Origin: Corylus avellana
Taxonomy: Eukaryota; Streptophyta; Magnoliopsida; Fagales; Betulaceae
Assembly: GCF_901000735.1 (NCBI RefSeq)
Contig: NC_081542.1
Location: 41,564,375 to 41,628,374 of the forward strand
DNA: 64,000 nt
Reading direction: 5' to 3'
The notes under the pieces are model-generated. The model saw only the letters and a list, made by a program, of their open reading frames with translations, searched no databases and was not told the origin of the DNA. Below, piece after piece: positions 1-12,337 of this stretch (its first letter is position 1; every line of letters begins with the position of its first letter). Both the position numbers and the translations under genes were made by a program.

Positions 1-759
1 TATGATTTTATGGCTCGCGGGACCCTCCGTGATCATCTCTTCAACACCACCGATAATCCTCCTCTTTGTTGGAAGCAACGGCTAGAGATTTGTATCGGTG
101 CGGCACGTGGGTTGAACTACCTTCACACAGGCGCGAACCACACAATCATTCATCGTGATGTGAAGACGACAAATATCTTATTGGATGAGAAATGGGAAGC
201 AAAGGTGTCTGATTTCGGATTGTCCAAAATAGGGAAGTCTGAAGCCCACGTCAGCACAGTTGTTAAGGGTACAGTTGGGTATTTAGACCCGGAGTATTAC
301 CGGCGTCAACAGTTGTCTCAAAAATCTGATGTATACTCGTTTGGTGTAGTTTTGTGCGAAACATTGTCTGCGAAGCCACCCATAATTCGTACTGGAGAGA
401 TGCAAGCAGTCATCCTAGCAGATTGGGCTTCGGAATTGTATCGCAATGGAGAGGTTGATCAGATCATTGATCTACTGTTGAAGGGTGAAATAGCATCTGA
501 GTGTTTGAAGACATTTGCTGAGATTGCAGTTAACTGTTTGCACGACAATGGAAGCAACCGGCCATCAATGAATGATGTGGTGCGGGACCTTGAACTCGCA
601 TTGCAGCTACAGGAGAGTGCAGACAAAGATGTCAGGCTTGAGGAGGAAGTTGTCGTGCCCAATGACATGTGTAGTAGTACTGCAATCAGTGACATGTGTA
701 GTAGTACTGCGATTGGTGAACAAGATTTCTCTGAGATTATAAATCTTCAAGGTCGGTGA
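1..759 (+). CDS. FERONIA-like (CrRLK1L) receptor kinase, 3' part only
   Basis: The reading frame is open from the window edge (Tyr-Asp-Phe-Met-Ala...) to a TGA at 757-759, so the 5' part lies outside the window. It encodes the C-lobe of a Ser/Thr kinase: HRDVK catalytic loop, DFGLSK magnesium motif, [13 protein letters not shown] activation segment and a Ser-rich C-terminal tail with a duplicated DMCSSTAI motif. The family (FERONIA, THESEUS, HERKULES) senses cell-wall state or RALF peptides at the plasma membrane through a malectin-like ectodomain. It is almost identical to the minus-strand copy at 16794-19385, with a handful of substitutions (for example Pro to Arg in KPPII(P/R)TGE, and VDPPLKGK to IDLLLKGE). 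I see no break in the visible part. Whether the gene is functional cannot be judged without its 5' half. Confidence 0.9.
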   Translation, partial: YDFMARGTLRDHLFNTTDNPPLCWKQRLEICIGAARGLNYLHTGANHTIIHRDVKTTNILLDEKWEAKVSDFGLSKIGKSEAHVSTVVKGTVGYLDPEYYRRQQLSQKSDVYSFGVVLCETLSAKPPIIRTGEMQAVILADWASELYRNGEVDQIIDLLLKGEIASECLKTFAEIAVNCLHDNGSNRPSMNDVVRDLELALQLQESADKDVRLEEEVVVPNDMCSSTAISDMCSSTAIGEQDFSEIINLQGR

Positions 760-1170
760 GAGAAGATGGTAGGTCAATTTTTATGATGTCTTATTGGAGT
801 CATATTGCGAACAATGAAGACTAGGTTTGAAAGCAACTATTGTATGAAAACGTCGAATTTTAATGCCATCTTTGAATATCAAGATGTATTTTGTACTAGC
901 CCTAAGTAATAGATACATTGAGTTATTGTGGGACAAAAATACCTAGGATTTTTTTTTTTTTGATATTTGGAAGCCTATTTTAAGACATATATAGAGGGGT
1001 TAGGTTTCTCATCTTCAATGTTAAGTGCACCTCCAACCATTGGGACACACTTTTAACGTGTAAATTTGAAAGGGTGATCTGCTTCTCATCATCATATTCA
1101 TTTTCTTCAAGCATAAATCATGAAGATGTACGTTTCTTATGATTCTATTAGACTCAATTCATAAAGCATA

Positions 1171-1888
1171 CACTACAAAAATACAATTTTTTCTTGACAA
1201 CCCATTTATGACGTGTCAAGCCTCCTGACACGTCACTAAAGTTTAGTGACGTGTCAGTTTTGACGTGTATCCAACGTTCTAAATAGCGGTGTCACTAATG
1301 GGGATTTTTTGACGTAGCAATAATTGACACGTCAAAAAATTTATTGACGTGTCAATATTGCAACGTCAATAAAGTTATTGACATGTCAATAATTGCCATG
1401 TCAAAAATTTATTGATTTGTCAATTATTGCCACGTCAATAAATTTTTGACATGGCAATAGTTAACACATCACTAAAAGGTGACATGTCAAAGTATGACTC
1501 GTCATTTTTTGGTGACATGTTAGACGTTCTGCCACGTCACTATTTAGTGATGTGTCAGAACTTGCCACGTCAATAAAATAGGTAATTTATTAATTTTTTT
1601 TTTCACTCCCCATATATACATTTTTTGAATTTTTTCAAGATTATGCCTAAATCTTAGAGTTACCACACCTGATACACAAGTTACATATCTACTACAAAAC
1701 AACTATCCATAAAAAAAAGTTTCAACACAAATATACAAGTTCCAACGTACACATGCAACACAACACAAATATACAAGTTCCAAGACAAACAATCCAGTTT
1801 CAACAAACAATCAAACTATTTATATTACCACAAATAGAGATAGTTGGATCTAACTATATATATCAACAAAACAGGAACAATATATATA
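1171..1888 (-). mobile_element. Inverted copy of the right end of the 10103-16385 CACTA element
   Basis: It begins CACTACAAAAATAC and continues with closely packed GACGTGTC/GACACGTC subterminal repeats, matching the reverse complement of 15698-16385. The flanking base triplet (ATA) is the complement of the TAT beside the original end. This end therefore arrived by duplication of a larger block, not by transposition. Confidence 0.88.
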
Positions 1889-1997
1889 GGGCCGGCAATT
1901 TTGACACGACCCGCAAATCCGACACGAACACGACACGAAAAAACAGGTATTGGGTTTGGGCTAATCGGGTTCGGGTCGTAATCGGGTCTACCCGATT
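1889..1997. mobile_element. Truncated repeat end rich in GACACG and GGGTTCGGGT
   Basis: The sequence starts GGGCCGGCAATTTTGACACG and runs through repeated ACACGAC and TCGGGT words, a composition typical of plant DNA-transposon termini. It is cut by the N gap at 1998. A decayed relative lies at about 54475-54680. The family is not certain; hAT-like is my best guess. Confidence 0.5.
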
Positions 1998-2097
1998 NNN
2001 NNNNNNNNNNNNNNNNNNNNNNNNNNNNNNNNNNNNNNNNNNNNNNNNNNNNNNNNNNNNNNNNNNNNNNNNNNNNNNNNNNNNNNNNNNNNNNNNN
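1998..2097. other. Assembly gap of exactly 100 N
   Basis: Fixed-size scaffold gap; the true distance is unknown. It separates the inverted-duplication arm from the LURP-one-related gene. Confidence 0.99.
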
Positions 2098-2657
2098 ATT
2101 GATAAGAGTAATCCCAATCATACTTAACGGGCCCTCAAAGCATTGTAAAAGAAAGTCTCACACACAAAAAATAGCTCATCTCTCAACCAAATAGCTAGGT
2201 GTGTTATTCCTCTCGATCCCTCGTATTCATGTCTAAAGGACCAGCTCCCACTCCAGCCCCAAGAGCACAGTTTGCCTCTCCTGTTCCGATCATAGGCCCT
2301 CACTATTGTGTTCCTCATGGCTCATGAGGTAAATCTTGCAATTGTCCGAAAAGTCCTCAACGTCACCGACGGCAACTTTGAAGTCACAGACGACGTCAAC
2401 GGCACCGCCATTTTCAAAGTCAGTCAAAGAATTCTATCCCTTCATGGCCATCGATCGAGTACTATTTGATGGTAACGGAAATCCCGTTGTCACTATTCGA
2501 GATAAGGTACGTAATATGGACAATTTCGCCATAATTAAACATGACATTCTATATATGTCCTATACCGTCACATTAATTAGTTAAAATTAAATTTTAAATT
2601 AATTAATTAAATAATTAAATTTTATTCGTTTAAGTAAAAAAAAAATACTTCTAAAGA

Positions 2658-2920
2658 CTTTTTTTTTTTTTTTTTGAGTAAAAAAATAGAAGCTTTTTCA
2701 TAAATCAATCAAGAGTTGGAGCAGAATGCTCCACTCTAATCAAATCGCTGATACAAGCAGGTGGCATGCCAAACTACGTACAGGTCTCATTGTTACAAAC
2801 TGCCAACTTGGCCAGCCTATGGGCAGCCATATTAGACTCACGTCGTACAAAACCCATGCGCCACTGAGTGAACAATTGAAGAGAGGAGCGTATATCCTCC
2901 ACTAGGTGCCCCACTAATTA
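2658..2920 (-). mobile_element. 5'-truncated LINE, 3' tail with RNase H end
   Basis: Read on the minus strand, the segment encodes a LINE RNase H C-terminus (WRMGFVRRESNMAAHRLAKLAV, then a short tail with a stop) and ends in poly-A, seen here as the T run from 2658. The short direct repeat TAAAGAC sits just left of the T run and again just after the other end, which fits a target-site duplication. It lies in intron 1 of the LOR gene, in antisense orientation. Confidence 0.8.
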
Positions 2921-3739
2921 AAGACATTGATACTATCATAATAGTTCTGTATTGATATTATCGGTTTTTTTTTTTTTTTTTTTTCTAATCAAATAATTAA
3001 GGCAGTGATATTATTGGTTAACTGCAAAAGACTGTTGTTATAAGTTTCCACATCCATGCGAATGCTTATGTACCAGAAATATTGTTTGGTTTGTGTAGAT
3101 CATGAGTACCCATGATAGATGGAAAGTTTATAGGGGTGAGAGCACAGAGGAAAGTGATCTAATTTTTAGCGTTACGCGAACTTCAATCGTCCAACTAAGG
3201 ACCAAGTTACATGTGTTCTTGGCAAATAACACAGAGGAAGATGTTTGTGACTTCAGGGTTGAAGCAGATTTCTCTGAAAGTTATTGTGTCGTTTATGCTG
3301 GACAATCTTCCTCAAAAGTTGCCAAGGTAGGGCTTTATTTATTTAATTTTTTTTTTTTTTTTTTGGGGTTCAATTAATTGCACGTGTGTATTAAGATTGA
3401 AATATCGAAGTAATTACAAAATATCAAGACGTGTCCACGTTTTAGCTTCTAATGAAATGATCAATTGAGCTTTCTTCTTTAAAAATATTAATTAATTTTT
3501 TTTATTAACTTAAAGCTTTTGAAATAAGTAATGCTACCCACCACACAAATACCTGACATATATCTCATAAAACTGATGTGGTAAGGTCTAGTAGGCTAGT
3601 AGCCGTTGATTTTTTTATTTTTTATAAGAGCCAATCCAATAGCTATTATTAGACCGTGTCATCAGTTTGTGAAATATTTGTAGAATGTTTGTGTGGTATA
3701 TAGTCTTATTCTTTTGAAGCAAATGAATGTTATATACTG

Positions 3740-4200
3740 TATTTTTACCCCACAATGTTGACATGGTAGTCTCAATCAACCCTCAATTTTTTTTATTTAT
3801 TTTTCTTAAGAATGACGGGTCCAAAGGTTGGTTAAGATTGTCACGTCAGTATTGTGGAGTAGTTGTAAGATAAAAAAAATGTGATTTTTAGTATTACTTG
3901 TTGAAATAGGGGATGATTGAAGATAGAGTAATGTTTCATACTATATTTTTATGATGCAACTATGTCATAATGATGATGATGCGGTAATTCCAATTAACCT
4001 TGAATTATTATTTTATTTTTTTAAAGTAATGATTTGTCTTATGTTTGGTTGGGATTGTCACATCAACAATATTGCAAGATAGTTGCGAGATAAACGTGAA
4101 TATGGTTTCTAGCATTACTCTTTAACATAGTATTAAAACAAAGGTCCTAAGTTTAAATTGTGTCTTTGTAATTAGCTCTCATTTCAATTGAATGTTTTAC
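3740..4200 (+). repeat. Diverged duplicated segment, copy 1 (LOR intron 2)
   Basis: This stretch of intron 2 (GAAGATAGAGTAATG..., CATTACTCTTTAACATA, TTTAAATTGTGTCTTTGTAA) recurs in the same order at about 5930-6400 with many substitutions and indels. Confidence 0.7.
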
Positions 4201-4472
4201 TTATTAAGGAATTTACACCAAGTGAATGCATGATTATAGCCGTCTTGAATAAGAAGAATCTTATACTAATTAGTTGATTAGTGTGAAAATTGCAGATGGA
4301 AAAGGATATAACCGTTAGAAGTTTTTTGTTCGGAAATGACCACTTCAACGCGACGATTGATCCTAACTTTGATCATGGATTCATAGTCGCGCTTATCGTG
4401 ATTCTTGACGCAATGCCATCACAAATTGCAATTGCACGTAGCGCGATATCGGAAATGCAATTAGTCAGTTAA

Positions 4473-7400
4473 CTCAGTTTTATCTTTATATTTTATGTGT
4501 TTGTTATGTTCACAATTACTTTGTAATTGTTATCTACCTTTAGTTTGTTTTGAATCAGTTGATGGTGTAACCTTTTGATTTGAATGAATGAATAAATGAA
4601 ATAAGTATTTTATTGAAGTATTTTTAACCCCCTGGCAGAATAGGTAGACACCGCATTTTAGATTTTCGGAATATGGGCCGCTCAAATTGCACCCTATTTT
4701 GTAAGGGCTCGGGCTCCTAATCCATTTCAAACATGATATTGTGATGCCAAAGAATAATAGTTTCATGTTCCCAAAAAAAAAAAAAAAAAGATGTTTTGAG
4801 ATACATTTATGAGAACTTTCAAAAAAAAATTATTCCTGAAAGAATGGTTTATTTTCGAAGAAAATTTGGATTAACATTGCTATAGAAGACTAAGAAGGTT
4901 TCAACTTTCAAAGATATGGATCAGACCCTGCTGAGAAATTGCCCACTAAAAGTTTTTGTAATCCTCACCATTTAATCTCATCCAACAGCCACCAATAAGT
5001 CATGTGTCACACTAATAATAAAATAATAAAATAAAATAATTAAAAAATAAGAGGCGGCTGGCCACATCATTTTTGTCATAGGGGGGTGGCCAACTGGCCC
5101 TTTCAGTTTTTTTTTTTTTTTTTTTTGTTGGTAAGGGCCCTTTCAGTTGATTAAGTGTAAATTTCCTCTATTTCCTTTATTTAGTGCATTTTGAAATGTA
5201 GTATTGTCTAAAAGTTTTAATGATGGTAGTACATTAAATGCACTACTCTTCAAAATACACTAAATAGAGAAAATGAAGATAATTTGAAATGGAGAGGATC
5301 CTCTTCGGTTGGAACTGAGACAATTTGGAACAGGAAATATGATCCACTTCATTTCAATTATGTTCAAGATTTTAAAATCCGTGCATTTAACGATGTATAT
5401 GAAGTTAATATTAGCATGGTCTTTTAAAAGATTTAAATAATATAGAATCATTTATACCATTAAACGGACGCAACAACTTTAAATTCATCATGGATATTAA
5501 TCATCTCACGCGAACCCTTGTTGCACCTGGAATTGGTACATAAGCAATAAGAGCAGGTTTGCTTTTATGCGATCTTTGATGTGATTTGAAATTTTGAAGA
5601 ACCTCTTGCATGTGGAATAAGTGGACGAAGAAATTACAGCCTGATTGTAATTAAGGGATCTTAATTCTTATTTTTTGGTCAAAGGATCTTAATTCATTTA
5701 GAACATGGTATTAATTGTAATGGCAAAAAATAATAGTTCCATGTTTCCAAATATTCATGGTATGTTTTTTTGCGCGGGGGAGGGGCCCGGGGGTAATGCT
5801 CCGGTAGTGCTCAAAAACCATCGTCCCGTCAGGTACATGGCCACCCCCACCTCTCAAAACCGTACGTAGGAAGAATTTTATTTTATTTTTTTAAAATTTT
5901 TTTATGTCTTTTTTCTTTTTAAGTCAAAACTTAATTATATATATAGTAATAAATATATATTTTATTAACGTGGTAGTCCTAACCAACCATTGAATTTTTA
6001 TTTATTTATTTATTTATTTTTTTACAATGACTTATTCAGGAGTGAGTTGAAATTGTGGGATAGTTGTGAGATTAAAATGTGGTTTTAGCATTACTCTTTG
6101 AAATAGGAGATCATTGAAGATAGAGTAATGCTTCATTCTACGTTTTTATGCTACAACTATCTCATAATAATGATGAGGTAGTCCCAACCAACCTATGATT
6201 TATATATATTTTTTAAAATTAATACTGATTTATCACATAGTTAGTTGTGATTGTCATATCAGCATTGTATGATAATTGTGAGATAAAAATATAATTTATA
6301 GTATTACTCTTTAACATAATATTATAACAAAGGTCTTGAGTTTAAATTATGTCTTTGTAATTACTTCTCATTTTGATTAAATATTTTCTGTGACCGAGAC
6401 TTTTCCTAAATCTCCATCGTTGATTAGTGAGACTCTAAGTCACTCTATTCAACATATATAGGATTACTTGAACAATGCAGTTTGTAATTAGTTGAACATC
6501 ATAACATGTTATCCTTATTTGTAACTGAATAAGCAAATAAGCAGGCCAGGCTATTTGCGTCACTATGAAAATTTGGATTAATACATTGACATTAGAGACA
6601 GACAGTTTCAAAGATATTGGGGTAGAGAATAAGAAATCAGATGAGTTATAAATGTTTAGATCCCTAAAATTGGGGTATCCCTCTCTCTACGTGCTGCACC
6701 CTAATTGTAAGGGATTCTAATTAGTTTACAACCTCATGAGGTGGTAGTTGTTGTCTTTATCCTTTGTTTTGAGTAGTGGCTAGTAGCTATATATGTTCAA
6801 AATATTAAACTTGTCTAACAACATGGAAATGAATATTTTCATTGTCTATTTATAAACGGGGTTTCATACGCCAAGAATCTTTAAAGGAACTTCAAGATCG
6901 ACCATGCTGGTCAGTGTCCAAGTCCTTGTTTAATATTATAGACCAATTCAGAAAGTTTCATAGAAACTTCAACTCAACCATATATACTAAAGAAAATTAA
7001 ACTTCTTAATTTAGGTAAAGAAGTGATCAATGAATCCCCCATCAAATTAAAGTACCAGCAAAAACCATTGCACTGCTCAAATTAATGTTTAAAGCAGAAG
7101 AAATACGCATGAGACCATAGTTGAAGAAATTATTTGCCTCCCCCAAGATGAAGAAAACCCCCCAAGGCTTTGGGCAAAATAGCTCTCAAAAACTACTGAC
7201 TTCATTCAAATCCTGCTGCTAATTAATCCTCTGGTCAACACTTTAAATTGTATGGTGCTTGGGAGTTATTTGTTAGCTCAAATGCCAATAATGGAACTTA
7301 TGATATGCCAAATGCATATAGACAATGCTACAACGATTCCGTTTACTTTTAAATTATTGTTTAATACGACGAGGAACTGATATTTACTTTTAAAAATAAG

Positions 7401-7661
7401 GTCTCAACGATGACTTTCTCAACTAGTACATGCAGTAGCGTGTACTCGATTAATGTTGGATTTTTTACTTTTATCTTTCCTATATCTTAACTTCCCACAT
7501 GCTATGGCCTTGTTTGGGAAGCAAGATTTTCCAACTCAATCTCAAATTTTTTCTAAATTCAAGTTTGGCAATTTTTTAAACTCAATTCAACTCAACTCAA
7601 AAAATTTCAACTTAACTCAACAATTTTCAACCAAATTAATAAAAATTATAAATAAAGATTA

Positions 7662-7692
<31 letters not shown>

Positions 7693-10099
7693 TTTAGGGT
7701 AGCCGAAACACTCCAGGTGGTGGCTGGGCCACCCCAAGCCTAACTGCGGTGGTTCGACCACCCCTTAATATTTTATTATTTTTTAAAACTTCTTATTATT
7801 ATTTTTTATTTAAATTTAAAATATATGTAATATTTTATTATTATTTCTATCAATGAGACATATGTTTCATTTATGACCTTAGAGAGATCCTAATTATTAA
7901 TTGGATATTCTCTAATCCAAAATGGATAGAAGAAAATCCTCTACCGTGTTTGACCCACATTCCTTCGTGGGCCATAGGTCGAATAATGAAGGTTGTTGAT
8001 AGAGGACAATTTTCAATCATATTTGCTTTAACAAAAGGGACATATATTGCGATTCTGACATCATATGGAGACATAATTAATGGCGTTGGAAAGCTCATTT
8101 AGAGGGTTACAAAGTCATATTTCATTAAGTTTTCCTAATTCAAATGTTTACTGAGTTAAAATAGACCGTAAAAAGAAAATTGAAAAGCCGTACAAAATTG
8201 CTCGTATGTTGTTTATGTTTGAACAAGCTTTAAAACAAGTTGACAAAATAGCTCATTCAATAACTCATATGAAGTTGGGTTCGAATGAGTTATTCATAGA
8301 TGCACTCGTTTAAAGTTGGGTTAGAACGAGCTGCTGTGTGAATTGACAATTCATGTAAGAATACGAGGAAACCATAGTTAGGTTCGAAAGAGCCTCTTAC
8401 ACGTTCAGACAAGCTCCAATAAATTTTTGTAAACAAACTTTTATTTGAGCGTTTTCTTAGGTTCAGGAGTCTAGGTAGTATAAATATATGTAATGGCTAT
8501 CTATAGCCTTAATTTATTATGTTATTTTGACCAGTGATCAATGAAAAACACTTTTAAGAGTGGTTTTCTTTTCTATCCACATTAAATCCTTGATTGAGTA
8601 TTAGTTTTAAGAAGAGTTGTGATTCTTATCTTGTTTGTCTTGGCAAACTAATCACTACACCCTGCATTAATTGATATCAAAGTCAAGTTGCACTGCATCA
8701 ATTATTTAATTGTTGATGGAGATCTTGTGGGCTAAACAACAAAAAAATTCGTCCAAAGCGCGTTAACTAGCAGAGCAGGAACGTTAGTAATTACTACTCT
8801 TAACTATTGGCAAATATATCAAGGATTAAATTAAGGGTGAATTAAATTAAGCTGGAAGAGAAATGATAGGATTATAAAATATTTTACAAAATAATTTTAT
8901 TGTCCTATTATAATTGAAAACGAGATAAATTTATATTTTAAAAAATTTAATCATATTTTTTAAAAAAAAAAAAAAAAATTAGAAGCCTAACAATTTTTCA
9001 GCTGAAAAGGCTAAAAAAAAAAAAATTGCTAAATAGAAAATCTCTTTTTAAACCATGAGATGGTAGAATTTGTAAATGGGTTAAAGTAATTCCAAAAATA
9101 TTTATGTATAATATTTATCCCACAAAAGAAAAGGTAATTGTGAAGTGGGAGAGTGTTGTTCTCAAAGTTAGAATTGTCAGAGTCATTCATTTATGAGGAT
9201 CTCAAAGGGAAGTTGTGGCATTTAAAACTCTCTGCATCCAATTCCCAATGCTCCAACTACCTCGCATTTACTCCGATCGACGGATGGACGGATGGATGGG
9301 ACGGATGTGCGTGGAGGCCAGAGGGGGGGACCACATGAAGACGACACAAATCTCAGCCCCAATTGTCTCATTTATGAGCTTCACATGCATGCTTACGTGT
9401 TCTCTCTCTCTCTCTCACGAATCACGATAGATTGGGTGGTCGTTTCTGAGCCACCACCAAAAAAAAGAAAGTGTATCCTATTATCCTTAATTGTGGCAAT
9501 TATTTTTCTTTGGATCAGTTCCTTTTATTCAGATTACAGACAATTGCTAATTTGCAATCGTCTAATGTTGTGAGTGAAAATAATGAATCACTTTGTCTGT
9601 CACAAGTCATTACAAGCTTCAACAATACTTAACACAATATATGATTAAATGTGATAATTAACTGCTCATTATTCAATCAAGCTTGCTTTGATGATTGATA
9701 GTTCCATAAATGTCTTGATTGTGAAATATAGGGCATTTGTTTAGGTCACGTTCGAGATCATGCAATACTTAAAGTATTGATACGATGCAATAGGTTTAAT
9801 TTGAACTATTCATTTTTTAAATGAACCGTCCAAAAGCAACAACATGTAAGAGAGAAAAAATTGTCAATTGCACCGAGTGTAAGTCAAAAGAAAGTTTATT
9901 AAGGGTGGCTAAATCACTCGCGTAGGCCACTACAGTGGTTCAATCACCCCAATAGCCACCTTTGCAGGTTGCATACATGCAAGTTACATCTTTCTCTCCT
10001 ATGTGTGGCATTTTAGACCATTCATTTAAAAAGAATAGTCCAAATTAATGATCATATATTTTATGATGATTATTAACCACTAGTAGATCTTTGATAATC
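4473..10099. other. Intergenic, no supported gene
   Basis: AT-rich DNA with simple repeats and decayed duplicate words. Short open frames such as 7453-7662, 7871-8098 and 9153-9573 show no recognisable protein pattern. The stretch at 9180-9420 is less AT-rich, with a GGACGGATGGA-type run followed by a (CT)n run; I cannot assign it. Confidence 0.6.
5930..6400 (+). repeat. Diverged duplicated segment, copy 2
   Basis: It matches LOR intron 2 (3740-4200). Further downstream GAAAATTTGGATTAA recurs (about 4860 and 6565), as does the AATAATAGTT(C/T)CATGTT word (about 4755 and 5730). This suggests the LOR 3' region was tandemly duplicated long ago. I found no copy of exon 3 here. Confidence 0.6.
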
Positions 10100-10126
10100 T
10101 ATCACTACAAAAAAAAATGGGGATTT

Positions 10127-10625
10127 TTTGACGTGTCTACAGTAATCCTTTTTTGTTGCTGGGGGGCCACGTCACTAATTCCACACGTCAATAAAGACGT
10201 GGCAAATTCCACACGTCAATAAATAGCAACGTGTCAAAGATTGCCACGTTGCTAAATTTAAATTCAATTTAATTTTTTTTTAAAAAAAAATTAAATTATA
10301 TCCATTAGTGACGTGGCAAATTATGCCACGTCAATAATTTGTTGACATGTTAAAATGACACGTCAACAAAAGGTGACGTGTTAAAATAACACGTCAACAA
10401 AAGGTGACGTGTTAAAATAACATGTCAAAAAATTTTGACGTGCCATTTTGACACGTCACCTTTTATTTACATGTTAAAATGACACGTCAATATAGGGTAG
10501 ACGTGTCACAATGACACGTCAAAAATTATTGACGTGTTATTTTAACACGTCAAAAATTATTGACGTGTCAAAATGACACGTCAACTCATTATTGACGTGT
10601 CATTATTTCACACGTCAATAATGGA
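10127..10625. repeat. CACTA left subterminal repeat array, TGACGTGTCA type
   Basis: About 27 copies of an 8-10 bp unit in both orientations (GACGTGTC, GACACGTC and variants such as GACATGTT, GCCACGTC), often paired as small hairpins around AAAATT spacers. In En/Spm such motifs bind TNPA. The unit also has the ACGT core recognised by plant bZIP factors. Confidence 0.9.
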
Positions 10626-11229
10626 ATTATTAATATATAAATATGATTCTCTTTACAAGATTATGAATTCGTACGTGGATATGTTGCAATAAAATTTTTT
10701 TTATAAGTGATATGTTGCAATAAAATTTTTTTTATAAGTGATATGTTACAATCATTAAAGTGTCCTAATGATGCTCATGGAATGTTATATATTATGTATG
10801 TATAGTTATACTATAGGTACATTAATTGGCGATATTGTGATAACCATATGGTTATCACTTGCATGCATATATGCAAGTGATAGTATTATTATTTTGAGAT
10901 TGTTATATAATAGGGTTTCAGAGCTATTTCCATACAAATTAGGTATGCATGAGATATGATCCCTATTGTTTATGATTTAAATTGTTGTTTCCATTATCAT
11001 GTTATAAACTGTTTTACTACTTCATAATATGGGACTGTTTTACTACATAATATGAGATGTGAAGTTGTATACATATATATAGTAAAGAAAAAGCAAAGTA
11101 AAATATGAAATTTTATTATTATGTATTAACTTCTCTAGTTTGTATATAATTTTATTAAACTCTTTGTGAAAACCATACATATATAAATAGCTGTACATTA
11201 TTTATAAAAAAATATGTAAATAATGTTTA

Positions 11230-11440
11230 CTAAACATGTTTAGTAAACATTATTTAGAGATAATTTTACAAAGCATTACCAATTTGAAGAAGTGCGAGGG
11301 TGTTGTAGCCGCCATCAAACTTGACCTCTGGTTGTGCACCACTCTAGTCCAGGGAGTCCTTGACTTATCTGGATTGTTCATTGATCCCACAGTGGAAATG
11401 CCTGAAAACTCAGCTCTGATTCTTGGTGAGTGGAATGAGC
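11230..11440. other. Unrecognised protein-like segment inside the CACTA element
   Basis: A high-complexity island in AT-rich DNA that is open on both strands: plus strand ...KKCEGVVAAIKLDLWLC..., minus strand ...STVGSMNNPDKSRTPWTRV.... A GTGAGT-like donor follows on the plus strand at about 11425. I do not recognise the protein. It may be a captured host exon or an element-specific exon. Confidence 0.4.
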
Positions 11441-11659
11441 GCTATCACAAAAAAAAAAAGATTTTATTATTAACAATCTAGAATATTAATTTATTTGTTC
11501 TCTTAGTCTTAAGTATATTGTATTTATAAAAAATATAAGAGAAAAAAAATGATTCAAAAAAATGATCGAAAAGAAAAAAAAATGATATATTGTATTTATA
11601 AAAATATAAAAAAGTACTTTTTTCTCTTATAATAATTCCCACTTTTTTTTCTTGGCGTG

Positions 11660-12010
11660 TTCCCTGTAGACACATCAAGAAACTTCATTGGGAAGGTGCA
11701 AAAGCCAGCTGCCCCGTCTTCTTTTGTTCTTTCCTTTTTTTCCCTCCTCTCTTTCTTTCTCCTCCCGCTCACCCACGGCCATCTCTCTCCCCCCCCCCCT
11801 TTTTTTTCCCCGCCGGCCGGCAACTTGCTGTCTCTATCTCCGTCGACTCACACTCATTCTCTCACTCGCTCACCTTCTCACTTATTCTCTCCCTCACTAG
11901 CTCACTCTCGATCCCTCTCACTCGTGCTCTCTCTCTCACCCGCTCTCTCTCACCGGCCGTCACGCGCTCTCCCTCCGGCGGTACTCCGGCCTCTCTCCGT
12001 CCATATATCT
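11660..12010 (+). promoter_or_regulatory. CT-rich leader-like region upstream of the CACTA exons
   Basis: Long pyrimidine tracts with CTCTCT runs, CCGGCCGG and CCGGCGG motifs, ending near GATCAGGTG. A similar CT-rich stretch with GGCCGGCG occurs in the second CACTA element at 39410-39660. The position, upstream of the first transposase exon, suggests promoter or 5' UTR. This is inference from composition. Confidence 0.45.
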
Positions 12011-12337
12011 CCTTTCTTGATCAGGTGTATATATTTAAAAAAATAAATAAAAATAACAAAAGAAAACAAATAACCTAGCTAGCTGGATTTATTTTATCTA
12101 GGGTCTCCATATATATAACAAATGCATTTAAATTTGGACCTTAATTTTGTTTAGGTTTTGCAAATTTAGATTATGTAAATGTTATAATTAAAACTAAAGG
12201 TATATGTTTATTTGTTATTAAAAAAAAAGAAAAGAAAAGAAAAAAAGAAATGATGTAATTAAAGAAATACACTAAAAAAAAACTAACTAACTAACCTAGA
12301 TTTATTTTATTCAATTAGGGTTCCAATCGCTAAAACT

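Larger units (their letters stand above)
1..1888 (+). repeat. Left arm of a long inverted duplication
   Basis: Position 1 pairs with 17552 and 1888 with about 15698 on the opposite strand. The shared block holds the kinase 3' half, its 3' flank and 718 bp of CACTA right terminus. The 760-1170 flank differs only by a 4-bp indel (extra TATA near 985) and a poly-T length change. The CACTA part shows extra G-to-A and C-to-T changes at CpG in this arm. Homology stops at a TATATATA run, where an unrelated repeat starts, 110 bp before an N gap. Confidence 0.93.
2229..4472 (+). pseudogene. LURP-one-related (LOR, Tubby C2-like fold) gene, three exons, frameshifted
   Basis: Exon 1 is about 2229-2506, exon 2 is 3099-3326 and exon 3 is 4296-4472. 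Junctions are GATAAG|GTACGT, TGTGTAG|ATC, GCCAAG|GTAGGG and TTGCAG|ATG. The product reads as a LOR protein: a Pro-rich start with the family PxIGPxYC motif, LAIVRKVLNVTDGNFEVTD, VTIRDK, HDRWKVYRG, DLIFSV, CDFRVEADF, and the closing FIVALIVILDAM strand and helix. LOR/LURP1 proteins have a beta-barrel around a hydrophobic helix and are linked to pathogen response. Two breaks lie in exon 1: one extra base near 2320-2330, and a duplicated TCGA near 2452-2459. A shorter product could start at ATG 2317, but the TCGA shift would still end it early. A recently dead gene or assembly errors are both possible. Intron 1 holds a LINE tail. Confidence 0.82.

Noticed and set aside
10127..10625. CRISPR-like array (short palindromic repeats)
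   Set aside because: Repeats are 8-10 bp, in both orientations, with irregular A/T spacers, next to a CACTA terminus in plant DNA.
11596..12046. Protein-coding frames on both strands near 11.6-12.0 kb
   Set aside because: Low-complexity pyrimidine-rich leader sequence; neither strand has a family signal.
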